Of a stretch of DNA of 64,000 bases, positions 8,780-16,844 are shown piece after piece. The DNA comes from CAIKXD01 sp035439485 (lineage in GTDB: Bacteria; Bacteroidota; Bacteroidia; UBA4408). The notes under the pieces are model-generated. The model worked only from the letters and a program-made list of their open reading frames with translations. It was not told where the DNA came from and did not search any database. Where the stretch lies: positions 15,393 through 79,392 of the forward strand of contig DAORKI010000003.1 of assembly GCA_035439485.1 (NCBI GenBank). Reading direction: 5' to 3'. Position 1 is the first letter of the stretch. Every line of letters starts with the position of its first letter. A program made the position numbers and the translations under genes.

Positions 8780-9316
8780 ATGCAAACAGTTAGCTTACAT
8801 GATAAAACTTTTGAATTGTTTATTGCTGAAAGTGCGATACAACAAGCGATAGCTAATTTGGCCAAGCAAATTAATGAGGCATATGTTGGTAAAAACCCGC
8901 TTTTTTTAGGCATTTTAAATGGTTCTTTTTTATTTGCGGCCGATTTATTCAGGCTGATTGAAGGGAAGGCCGAAATTTCATTTTTGAAAATGTCATCCTA
9001 TCAAGGCACTGCTACTACCGGAAAAATAAATGAGTTAATAGGCCTTAATGAAGACATCAGTAACAGACACATAATAGTGATTGAAGATATAGTTGATACT
9101 GGCATAACCTTAGAAAAAATAATTGTTGACCTACAAACCAAACAACCCGCTAGCATAGCTATTGCAACACTTTTATTTAAACCAGCTGCCTATCAGAAAA
9201 GTATTCCAGTAAATTATGTTGGTATAAGAGTGGCCAATGATTTTTTAGTAGGTTATGGTTTAGATTATGATGGCTTAGGTAGAAATTTGAAAGAAATTTA
9301 TAAATTGAAGAGTTGA
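8780..9316 (+). CDS. hpt: Hypoxanthine phosphoribosyltransferase
   Basis: At 178 residues this is the usual length for bacterial HPRT. The PRPP-binding loop IVIEDIVDTGITL (Glu102-Asp103 and DTG at 107-109) and the upstream LFLGILNGSFLFAADL, with the flexible-loop region MSSYQGT (about 71-77), are diagnostic. It salvages hypoxanthine (and probably guanine) with PRPP to IMP/GMP in the cytoplasm. IMP made here feeds IMP dehydrogenase, encoded 2 kb downstream. The gene sits alone, with its own -7 box upstream and the barrel gene 80 bp further on. Confidence 0.93.
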   Translation: MQTVSLHDKTFELFIAESAIQQAIANLAKQINEAYVGKNPLFLGILNGSFLFAADLFRLIEGKAEISFLKMSSYQGTATTGKINELIGLNEDISNRHIIVIEDIVDTGITLEKIIVDLQTKQPASIAIATLLFKPAAYQKSIPVNYVGIRVANDFLVGYGLDYDGLGRNLKEIYKLKS

Positions 9317-9396
9317 GTAAATTAAATGTCGGAATTTTAACATTTTCTTTTTCAAGAAAAAGTTAATTCTCTCGTTATTGGATAAAATTTCAAAAA

Positions 9397-10164
9397 ATGA
9401 AAAAAGCAATTATTTTATTCAGTGCTATACTATTTGTTAACCATACTTATGGGCAAAGCAAAGATTCACTGTCAACTCCAAATTTTCATAAAAACGAAAT
9501 CGGGTTAATAGCAAACCCAATTGGGATAGTACTTTTAGGTGCAGAACCTTATGGGCAACGAATAGGGATTTCGTATAAGCGAAATTTTAAAAAGCCTCAT
9601 GTTTTTTTAACTTCAGGATTATATTACCAAGGTTACAATAATAAATACAGCAACAGAAATGAACTAACTTTGGAAGTAAATGGTTTGCTCAGAAATATTC
9701 AATATAACAGAGAATCCGCAAATAAAATTATTGCTGGGTTTGGTATCGAAAAAAGAAAAAATTTAAGTCAGTGCCCTGTAATTGTTGCCTATTACGGAAT
9801 TGAGTTTCAATTTGCTTATGGCGAAACCAATAATACTGTTGGAAATCAGTGGATGGAAACAGATAGTACAAACATTATTGAAAACAACCCATATAGTGTA
9901 AAGCCAATTTCTGAATTTACTCAAACTAAATTAGTTAATAAAACCACTATAGGTGGTGGATTTCAAATAAATGCTGGATTGCAATTGCATTTAAATAAAA
10001 GAATATACTTATTCGCACAAACTGCTCCATCTTTTCTTATCAGCAATACCACACGTAAGGAGAATGACTATATATCAAAAACAACTTCAACCTTTAAAAG
10101 TTCGCAATTTGACTTTGATATGCGTGCCTTGGTTAGCGATATTGGATTATGCTTTAGATTCTAA
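9397..10164 (+). CDS. Predicted outer-membrane beta-barrel protein, function unknown
   Basis: This 255-residue protein has a signal peptide (MKKAIILFSAILFVNHTYGQ, cleavage after Gly19 or so). The mature part has alternating hydrophobic strands with aromatic girdle residues, such as KPHVFLTSGLYYQGYNNKY, IYLFAQTAPSFLI and VSDIGLCFRF. It ends in Phe, as is typical of BamA-assembled barrels. I recognise no specific family. Its stop codon abuts the stop of the convergent K+ channel gene with no intervening base. Confidence 0.65.
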   Translation: MKKAIILFSAILFVNHTYGQSKDSLSTPNFHKNEIGLIANPIGIVLLGAEPYGQRIGISYKRNFKKPHVFLTSGLYYQGYNNKYSNRNELTLEVNGLLRNIQYNRESANKIIAGFGIEKRKNLSQCPVIVAYYGIEFQFAYGETNNTVGNQWMETDSTNIIENNPYSVKPISEFTQTKLVNKTTIGGGFQINAGLQLHLNKRIYLFAQTAPSFLISNTTRKENDYISKTTSTFKSSQFDFDMRALVSDIGLCFRF

Positions 10165-11178
10165 TTATTGGAATATTTCTCTTAATTTACTTACTTGTTC
10201 GGGCGTTCCTAATACAAACAACTTTGCACCAGGTATTATTTTGGTATCTGCAGATGGATTTATCACGTATTCTCCATGTGCTGTTTTAAACCCAATAATA
10301 TTTGCTCCCGATTTGTTTCTTACTTCTAAGTCTTTTATAGTATGATTTCTTAGTTGTTCAGGTAATTCACTAAACACAATTTCCTCTAAATTAATGTTTG
10401 GTCCACCTTGACCTGTAATGTGGTCTAAAAATTCAATAACATCAGGTTTTATTACCAATGACGCCATATGGGCACCTCCTATCCTATCAGGCATTATAAC
10501 GTTGTTGGCACCTGCAATTTTTAATTTTTTATCACTGTTATCGTCCGAAGCGCGGCTAATAATAGTTAAATTTGGATTAATACTTCTAGCAGTTAACACT
10601 ACAAATAAATTATCGGCATCAATTGGCAAGGTAGTTATAAGGGCTCTTGCATTGGCTATACCCGTTTTATAAAGCATTTCGTCTTGGGTGCAATCGCCCT
10701 GAACACATAAAAAACCGTGCTCTCTGACTTGCTCTACAAGAGTTTCATTTTTTTCAATAATTACAAAGTTTTGATTGTTGCTTTGTAAAACAGTGGCAGC
10801 TTGCTTTCCATTACGGCCATAGCCGCATATAACCACATGATTGCTGAGTTTTTGAATGGTGTTGTTCACTTTAAAAAATTTATAATAATAATTAAATTCG
10901 CCTTCTACTACATACTTGGTTATGGCACTAATAGCATAAGCAAATGTTCCAAAACTAGTGATAATTAAAAATGCTGTAAAAACCTTGCCAGCATCAGATA
11001 ATGGTCGAACTTCTTGAAAGCCAACGGTGGCAATAGTTATAATGGTCATATAAAAGGCTTCAAGAAATGAGTATTGTTCAATTGTTATAAATCCAACAAT
11101 GCCAATACTAACCATAGCAAGGATTAAACCTAAGGCAAGATAGAGCTTCGTGAAATACTTAATTCTGAAAACCGACAT
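10165..11178 (-). CDS. Two-TM potassium channel with RCK (TrkA-N) domain
   Basis: The 337-residue protein has two transmembrane helices (about 12-33 and 62-90) flanking a pore loop with filter TIATVGFQEV (residues 48-57). A cytoplasmic RCK domain follows, with nucleotide-binding HVVICGYGRNGKQAA (GYGRNG at 119-124), then a TrkA-C-like tail (about 255-337). This is the MthK-like architecture of ligand-gated K+ channels. The filter reads TVGFQE rather than TVGYGD, a variation I believe occurs in Bacteroidota homologues. The protein is in the inner membrane. K+ selectivity is inferred from the family. Confidence 0.88.
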   Translation of the reverse strand: MSVFRIKYFTKLYLALGLILAMVSIGIVGFITIEQYSFLEAFYMTIITIATVGFQEVRPLSDAGKVFTAFLIITSFGTFAYAISAITKYVVEGEFNYYYKFFKVNNTIQKLSNHVVICGYGRNGKQAATVLQSNNQNFVIIEKNETLVEQVREHGFLCVQGDCTQDEMLYKTGIANARALITTLPIDADNLFVVLTARSINPNLTIISRASDDNSDKKLKIAGANNVIMPDRIGGAHMASLVIKPDVIEFLDHITGQGGPNINLEEIVFSELPEQLRNHTIKDLEVRNKSGANIIGFKTAHGEYVINPSADTKIIPGAKLFVLGTPEQVSKLREIFQ

Positions 11179-11276
11179 ATAATTTACAAATTTAAGCTGA
11201 AAATGCTTAATTTGCTAAGCTAATTTCATGATTTTTATCTTGTTTCAAAAATAAATTTAAAACCCGCTAAATTTGT

Positions 11277-11284
11277 TACCTTTG
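11277..11284 (+). promoter_or_regulatory. -7 box for guaB
   Basis: TACCTTTG matches TAnnTTTG 20 nt before ATG 11305. A TTG at 11240-11242 is too far away to be a normal -33 element. Confidence 0.4.
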
Positions 11285-11304
11285 CATCCCAAAAATTCAA
11301 CAAC

Positions 11305-12768
11305 ATGAGTGTTCAACAAAAATTTTTGGGAGAAGGATTTACTTTTGATGATGTTCTTCTTGTGCCTGCTTACAGTGAAGTATTGCCGCGTGAAACCGAT
11401 ATTATAGGCAAATTTTCTAGAAATATTTCATTAAAAAGTCCCATTGTGTCGGCAGCTATGGATACGGTTACCGAACATGAATTGGCTATTGCTATTGCTC
11501 AAGAAGGTGGTATTGGGGTATTGCATAAGAATATGAGTATTGAAGCACAGGCAGAACAAGTAAAGAAGGTAAAACGCTCTGAAAGTGGTATGATTCAAGA
11601 CCCTGTAACCATGAGTGTGAACGATAAGGTGAGTCATGCCTTACACATTATGAAAGAAAATAAAATTGGAGGTATCCCTGTGGTTGGAGATGACATGAAA
11701 TTACTAGGGATAGTAACCAATCGTGATTTGCGCTTCGAAAAAAACATGAAACGCCCAATTAAAGAGGTAATGACAAAAAAAATAGTGACCACCAAAAATG
11801 GTCGCGATTTAAAAACTGCGGAAGATATTTTACAACAATATAAAATTGAAAAACTGCCCGTAGTTGATAAAAACAACAAACTTATTGGCTTAATTACTTA
11901 CAAAGATATTATTAAATCGCGCATCAGACCAAATGCCTGCAAAGACAACTTAGGTCGTTTGCGTGTAGCCGCAGCAGTTGGTGTTACAGCCGATGTAGAA
12001 CTAAGAATTGAGGCCCTAGCCAAAGCTGGCGTTGATGCAGTTATTATTGATACTGCACATGGTCACTCAAAAGGTGTTATTGACACTTTAAAGCGAATGA
12101 AGAAGGCCTTTCCAGGTATTGATATCATAGTTGGAAATGTAGCTACTGCAGATGCAGCTAAAGCTTTAGTAAAAGCTGGTGCTGATGCTGTTAAAGTGGG
12201 AATTGGACCTGGATCCATTTGTACTACTCGCATCATAGCAGGTGTAGGTGTTCCGCAATTATCAGCCATTTACGAATGTGCTAATGCGGTTAAAAATACA
12301 GGAGTTCCTATAATTGCTGATGGAGGAATACGATTTACTGGAGATATAGTAAAAGCAATTGCTGCTGGTGCTGGATGTGTTATGGTGGGGTCCTTATTTG
12401 CAGGTGTGGCCGAATCTCCTGGCGAAACCATTATTTTTGAAGGTAGAAAATTTAAATCCTATCGTGGAATGGGTTCAATTGAAGCTATGCAAAGTGGCTC
12501 TAAGGACCGCTATTTCCAAGATGCTGAAGATGATATTAAGAAATTAGTGCCCGAAGGTATTTCAGGCAGGGTTCCATATAAAGGTACATTAGCTGAAGTA
12601 GTTTACCAAATGGTAGGCGGATTAAGAGCCGGAATGGGTTATTGTGGTGCTAAAAATATTGAAGATTTACAAAAAGCAAAATTCATCAGAATAACTTCTG
12701 CAGGTGTGCGCGAAAACCATCCACATGATGTAATCATTACTCGTGAAGCACCAAATTATTCGCGCTAA
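11305..12768 (+). CDS. guaB: IMP dehydrogenase
   Basis: At 487 residues this is a full-length GuaB. It has a TIM-barrel catalytic domain interrupted by two CBS domains (about 95-210: MTVNDKVSHAL-like, then VMTKKIVTTKNGRDL). The catalytic loop GPGSICTTRIIAGVG carries the active-site Cys306, and the flap residues YRGMGS are seen near 397. It oxidises IMP to XMP with NAD+, the committed step to GMP. The flavoenzyme gene follows 24 bp downstream on the same strand, so they may be cotranscribed. Hpt upstream supplies IMP. Confidence 0.96.
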   Translation: MSVQQKFLGEGFTFDDVLLVPAYSEVLPRETDIIGKFSRNISLKSPIVSAAMDTVTEHELAIAIAQEGGIGVLHKNMSIEAQAEQVKKVKRSESGMIQDPVTMSVNDKVSHALHIMKENKIGGIPVVGDDMKLLGIVTNRDLRFEKNMKRPIKEVMTKKIVTTKNGRDLKTAEDILQQYKIEKLPVVDKNNKLIGLITYKDIIKSRIRPNACKDNLGRLRVAAAVGVTADVELRIEALAKAGVDAVIIDTAHGHSKGVIDTLKRMKKAFPGIDIIVGNVATADAAKALVKAGADAVKVGIGPGSICTTRIIAGVGVPQLSAIYECANAVKNTGVPIIADGGIRFTGDIVKAIAAGAGCVMVGSLFAGVAESPGETIIFEGRKFKSYRGMGSIEAMQSGSKDRYFQDAEDDIKKLVPEGISGRVPYKGTLAEVVYQMVGGLRAGMGYCGAKNIEDLQKAKFIRITSAGVRENHPHDVIITREAPNYSR

Positions 12769-12792
12769 GCAGTGGCACATAATTATTAGTTT

Positions 12793-13737
12793 ATGAATCG
12801 TATCAATCAATTATTTCAAATAAAATATCCTATCATTCAAGCTGGTATGATTTGGTGTAGTGGTTGGGAATTGGCTTCCTCAGTAAGTAATGCCGGAGGG
12901 TTAGGATTAATTGGCAGTGGTAGTATGTATCCCGATGTCTTGAAAATGCATATACAAAAATGCAAAAAAGCCACTATCAAACCTTTTGGTGTGAACGTGC
13001 CTTTGTTGTATCCCAATATTGAAGAACATATTAAAACAATTATTGAAGAAAAGGTTCCCATCGTGTTCAGCAGTGCTGGTAATCCCAAAACATGGACTAG
13101 CATTTTAAAAGCTGAAGGTATTAAGGTAGTACATGTAGTAAGCAATGTAAAATTTGCCTTAAAAAGTGCCGAAGCTGGTGTTGATGCTATTGTTGCCGAA
13201 GGCTTTGAAGCTGGCGGACACAATGGTAGAGAAGAAACTACAACTTTGTGCTTAATTCCTTTGGTTCGAAAAGCTATTGATATTCCTTTGATTGCTGCAG
13301 GTGGTATTGCCACAGGAAGTGCTATGGCGGCCATGTTTTGCTTAGGTGCTGATGGCGTGCAAGTAGGTAGTCGATTTGCTGCAACCCATGAATCTTCGGC
13401 TCATCAAAATTTTAAAGATAGAATTATTAATACCTCTGAAGGAGATACACTGCTAACATTAAAAGAACTTACCCCTGTGCGTTTAATTAAAAATGAATTT
13501 TACGCAAAGGTTGAAGCTGCCTATCAAGCGGGAGCTAACAAAGAACAACTCAACGAATTATTAGGCCATGGCAGAGCCAAAAAAGGCATGTTTGAGGGGG
13601 ATACCATTGAAGGCGAATTGGAAATTGGACAGGTAAGTAGTTTAATAAAAAATATAGTGCCGGCTGCACAAATTGTTGCAGAAATGATGCAGGAGTTTGA
13701 GGAGGTAAAAAGAAATTTTACATCAATGTCATTATAG
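12793..13737 (+). CDS. Nitronate monooxygenase / FabK-like FMN protein
   Basis: This 314-residue TIM-barrel flavoprotein belongs to the NPD/2-nitropropane dioxygenase superfamily. FMN- and substrate-site signatures are GMIWCSGWELASSVSNAGG near the N-terminus, AEGFEAGGHNG (about 136-146) and AAGGIATGSAM followed by GADGVQVGSRF (about 168-197). Members are either nitronate monooxygenases or FabK-type enoyl-ACP reductases, and sequence alone does not separate these here. FMN is the expected cofactor and the location is cytoplasmic. The short 24-bp gap suggests transcription with guaB. Confidence 0.85.
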   Translation: MNRINQLFQIKYPIIQAGMIWCSGWELASSVSNAGGLGLIGSGSMYPDVLKMHIQKCKKATIKPFGVNVPLLYPNIEEHIKTIIEEKVPIVFSSAGNPKTWTSILKAEGIKVVHVVSNVKFALKSAEAGVDAIVAEGFEAGGHNGREETTTLCLIPLVRKAIDIPLIAAGGIATGSAMAAMFCLGADGVQVGSRFAATHESSAHQNFKDRIINTSEGDTLLTLKELTPVRLIKNEFYAKVEAAYQAGANKEQLNELLGHGRAKKGMFEGDTIEGELEIGQVSSLIKNIVPAAQIVAEMMQEFEEVKRNFTSMSL

Positions 13738-13745
13738 TTTTATTT

Positions 13746-13832
13746 GGGCGTTACCGCTGCCTTTAGTATAGGTCGTATTTTCCCGCGCCCGATGTATCGG
13801 GATAGCTACAATCACTCACACTTGAATAGCTA
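13746..13832. repeat. Degenerate Bacteroidota intergenic REP-like element
   Basis: The segment is conspicuously GC-richer than its surroundings. It reads GGCGTTACCGCTGCC, then GTCG, a small hairpin CCCGA-tgta-TCGGG (13788-13801), then AGCTACAATCACTCACAC. It strongly resembles the noncoding element common downstream of Bacteroidota genes, in which a GGCGTTACC-type start, a hairpin and a GCTACAATCCCTCACGC-type end recur. This recognition is from memory of that pattern. The rest of the 272-bp gap to mutS (to 13994) shows nothing else. Confidence 0.5.
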
Positions 13833-13994
13833 TTTGCTTTATGCTTAATAATTAACAAAGCTGAAATTAAATATTTCAAAATTTGAAAGTAACTTTAAAA
13901 CAATCTTTTCATGCCATTGATTTTAAAATCATGAATTACCTTTACGATTTCCAAACTTCTTTTCAACAAGTTAAAAAAATTAGCGTCTAAGTTT

Positions 13995-14002
13995 TAACTT
14001 TG
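13995..14002 (+). promoter_or_regulatory. -7 box immediately before mutS
   Basis: TAACTTTG matches TAnnTTTG and ends 7 nt before ATG 14010, so the predicted transcript start is at or within a few bases of the start codon. No TTG -33 element is visible at the usual spacing. Confidence 0.45.
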
Positions 14003-14009
14003 ACCAGTT

Positions 14010-16661
14010 ATGGCGGCTAAAGCAAATAAAGAAACCAAAAGCGTAAATGGTGTGGTAGAAACCCCACTCATGAAGCAATACAACACTATTAAGGCCAAAT
14101 ATCCTGATGCTTTGTTATTGTTTCGTGTGGGCGATTTTTATGAAACATTTGGTGAAGATGCTGTGAAAGCAGCCGGTATTTTAGGTATTGTACTTACCAA
14201 AAGAGCTAATGGTGCAGCGGCTTATATTGAACTGGCTGGTTTTCCACATCATTCACTTGATTCTTATTTGCCCAAATTAGTAAGAGCTGGTCATCGTGTG
14301 GCCATTTGTGATCAGTTGGAAGATCCAAAACTTGCCAAAACCATTGTTAAAAGAGGTGTCACAGAATTGGTAACACCAGGTGTATCTTACAATGACAAGG
14401 TATTAGACAATCAATCTAACAACTTTTTAGCAGCAGTTTATTTAGAAGCCAATAAGGCTGGTTTATCATTTTTAGATATTTCAACTGGTGAGTTTTTTGT
14501 GGCTGAAGGCACATGGGATTATGCTGATAAATTATTGCAAAATTTAAAACCAAGTGAAGTACTGTTCCAAAAAAGTATCCGTAAAGATTTTACTGCACAT
14601 TTTGGTACACGATTTTACTCTTTTCCATTGGATGAATGGGTATTTACACAAGATTATGCGAATGATATTTTATTAAAACATTTTGGAACCTCCTCCCTTA
14701 AAGGCTTCGGTGTTGAGCAATTGCCTCTAGGAATTATTGCAGCTGGAGCTGCTTTGCACTATTTAGCAGAAACTCAACACGACAAAGTTCAACATATCAA
14801 TCATTTATCGCGCATTGATGAGGAAAGATTTGTTTGGTTAGACAGATTTACAATTCGAAATTTAGAATTATTCCAACCTTCGGGCAATGGTGAAAACCAA
14901 AAGGGAAAGTCCTTAATAGATATAATTGACAACACTGTTTCGGCAATGGGGTCACGAATGTTAAAAAGATGGGTAGGAATGCCTTTAAAGGATTTATTGC
15001 CTATTCACGAACGCCTCGATTTGGTTGAACTATTCATTCAGCAATCAAACATGGCTGAAAGTATGCAAGGGCAGATAAAAAGCATGGGTGATTTAGAAAG
15101 ATTAATTGCTAAAGTAGCCGTTAACCGTGTTTCTCCAAGAGAATTAGTGCAATTAAAAAACGCCCTCTTTGAAATAAAAAATTTAAAAGAAATTTGTTTA
15201 CAAAGCACAAATACTCATCTAAAAAAAATAGGTGAACAACTCAATCCATGTCTTCTTATAGCTGAACGTCTTGAAAAGGAAATTAACCCCAATCCTCCAG
15301 CATTAGTGAATAAAGGAGATGTAATTTCTTCAGGTGTTAATAGTACTTTAGATGAACTCCGAAATTTAGCCTTCAAAGGAAAAGACTATTTGATACAAAT
15401 GCAGCTGAAAGAAGCTGAAAAAACTGGCATTCCTTCACTAAAAATTTCTTTTAACAATGTATTTGGATACTATTTAGAAGTTACAAATACACACAAAAAC
15501 AAAGTGCCAAGTGATTGGATTAGGAAACAAACATTGACTAATGCAGAACGCTACATTACACCAGAATTAAAAGAATATGAAGAAAAAATTTTAGGCGCAG
15601 AAGAAAAAATTTTAGCACTTGAAAACCAACTTTACAATGATATTGTAATTAGTTTGATGGATTACATACAACCAGTGCAATTAAATGCTTCCTTAGTGGC
15701 TCGAATTGATTGTTTGCTGAGTTTTGCACAATGCGCTATTCAAAATAATTATGTGAAACCTGAAGTGAGTAGTGATTTGGTGCTTAATATTTCTGAAGGC
15801 AGACATCCTGTAATTGAAAAATTGTTGCCTCCAGGCGAACCATATATAAGTAACGATATTTATTTAGATGATCAAACCCAACAAATAATTGTAATTACAG
15901 GTCCAAATATGTCAGGTAAATCTGCCGTATTACGACAAACTGCATTAATTGTAATCATGGCTCAGATAGGCAGTTATGTGCCAGCAAAACATGCTCAAAT
16001 TGGTTTGATTGACAAGGTTTTTACACGTGTGGGGGCTTCTGACAACATTAATTCTGGTGAGTCAACTTTTATGGTTGAGATGAATGAAACAGCAAGCATT
16101 TTAAATAATTTATCCAGTAGAAGTTTAATTCTATTGGATGAAATTGGACGAGGCACCAGCACCTACGATGGTATTTCCATTGCATGGAGCATTGCTGAAT
16201 TCATTCATGAGCATAAGCAATTTAAGGCAAAAACATTATTTGCTACGCATTATCACGAGCTCAATGAAATGGCCGATCGCTTTAAACGCATCAAAAATTT
16301 TAATGTTTCTGTAAAGGAATTAGAAAAAAAAGTGCTTTTCCTTCGTAAACTTACACCAGGTGGAAGTGAGCATAGTTTTGGCATTCATGTAGCACGTATG
16401 GCTGGTATGCCTAAGTTGGTGTTGGACAGAGCAAATCAAATATTGGCACATTTAGAAAGTTTACATAAACAACAAGATACAAGTGGCAAACAAAAGAAAA
16501 TGAGTTTGCCTGCTCAAGATTACCAACTAAGTTTTTTTCAGTTAGATGATCCCGTTTTAAGCAATATCAAAGATGAATTATTAAAGACAGATATAAATAC
16601 TTTAACACCTGTTGAAGCTTTGATGAAACTAAATGAAATAAAGAAAATGGTTGGAGGATAA
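14010..16661 (+). CDS. mutS: DNA mismatch repair ATPase MutS
   Basis: The 883-residue product is a typical full-length MutS1. The mismatch-recognition Phe-X-Glu motif is visible in VGDFYETFGEDA (about residues 36-47). Connector, core/lever and clamp regions follow. The ABC ATPase has Walker A GPNMSGKS (631-638), the signature-type STFMVEMNE and Walker B LLDEIGRGTSTYDG. It ends in a helix-turn-helix dimerisation region. It recognises mismatches and recruits MutL, which is not encoded in this window. The gene is preceded by a -7 box that would give an almost leaderless mRNA. Confidence 0.97.
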   Translation: MAAKANKETKSVNGVVETPLMKQYNTIKAKYPDALLLFRVGDFYETFGEDAVKAAGILGIVLTKRANGAAAYIELAGFPHHSLDSYLPKLVRAGHRVAICDQLEDPKLAKTIVKRGVTELVTPGVSYNDKVLDNQSNNFLAAVYLEANKAGLSFLDISTGEFFVAEGTWDYADKLLQNLKPSEVLFQKSIRKDFTAHFGTRFYSFPLDEWVFTQDYANDILLKHFGTSSLKGFGVEQLPLGIIAAGAALHYLAETQHDKVQHINHLSRIDEERFVWLDRFTIRNLELFQPSGNGENQKGKSLIDIIDNTVSAMGSRMLKRWVGMPLKDLLPIHERLDLVELFIQQSNMAESMQGQIKSMGDLERLIAKVAVNRVSPRELVQLKNALFEIKNLKEICLQSTNTHLKKIGEQLNPCLLIAERLEKEINPNPPALVNKGDVISSGVNSTLDELRNLAFKGKDYLIQMQLKEAEKTGIPSLKISFNNVFGYYLEVTNTHKNKVPSDWIRKQTLTNAERYITPELKEYEEKILGAEEKILALENQLYNDIVISLMDYIQPVQLNASLVARIDCLLSFAQCAIQNNYVKPEVSSDLVLNISEGRHPVIEKLLPPGEPYISNDIYLDDQTQQIIVITGPNMSGKSAVLRQTALIVIMAQIGSYVPAKHAQIGLIDKVFTRVGASDNINSGESTFMVEMNETASILNNLSSRSLILLDEIGRGTSTYDGISIAWSIAEFIHEHKQFKAKTLFATHYHELNEMADRFKRIKNFNVSVKELEKKVLFLRKLTPGGSEHSFGIHVARMAGMPKLVLDRANQILAHLESLHKQQDTSGKQKKMSLPAQDYQLSFFQLDDPVLSNIKDELLKTDINTLTPVEALMKLNEIKKMVGG

Positions 16662-16844
16662 TATGTATATTTATTATGCTTTGAAAACATATTTGAGTAA
16701 AACTATTGAATTAGGTGCCATAAAACATTTTTTTAACACAAGCGATGCCGCCAAAAAGTATTTTCTTAATAATATAGTATTTTTTATAGTGACATTTCTT
16801 ATTCCCTTTAAATTTACTAAAATTGCACATCATATAAACCAATT

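Noticed and set aside
12837..13334. 165-codon frame antisense to the flavoenzyme gene
   Set aside because: It is a mirror of a well-supported coding sequence on the plus strand. Its composition (Ala/Pro/Ser-rich) reflects reverse-complement codons.
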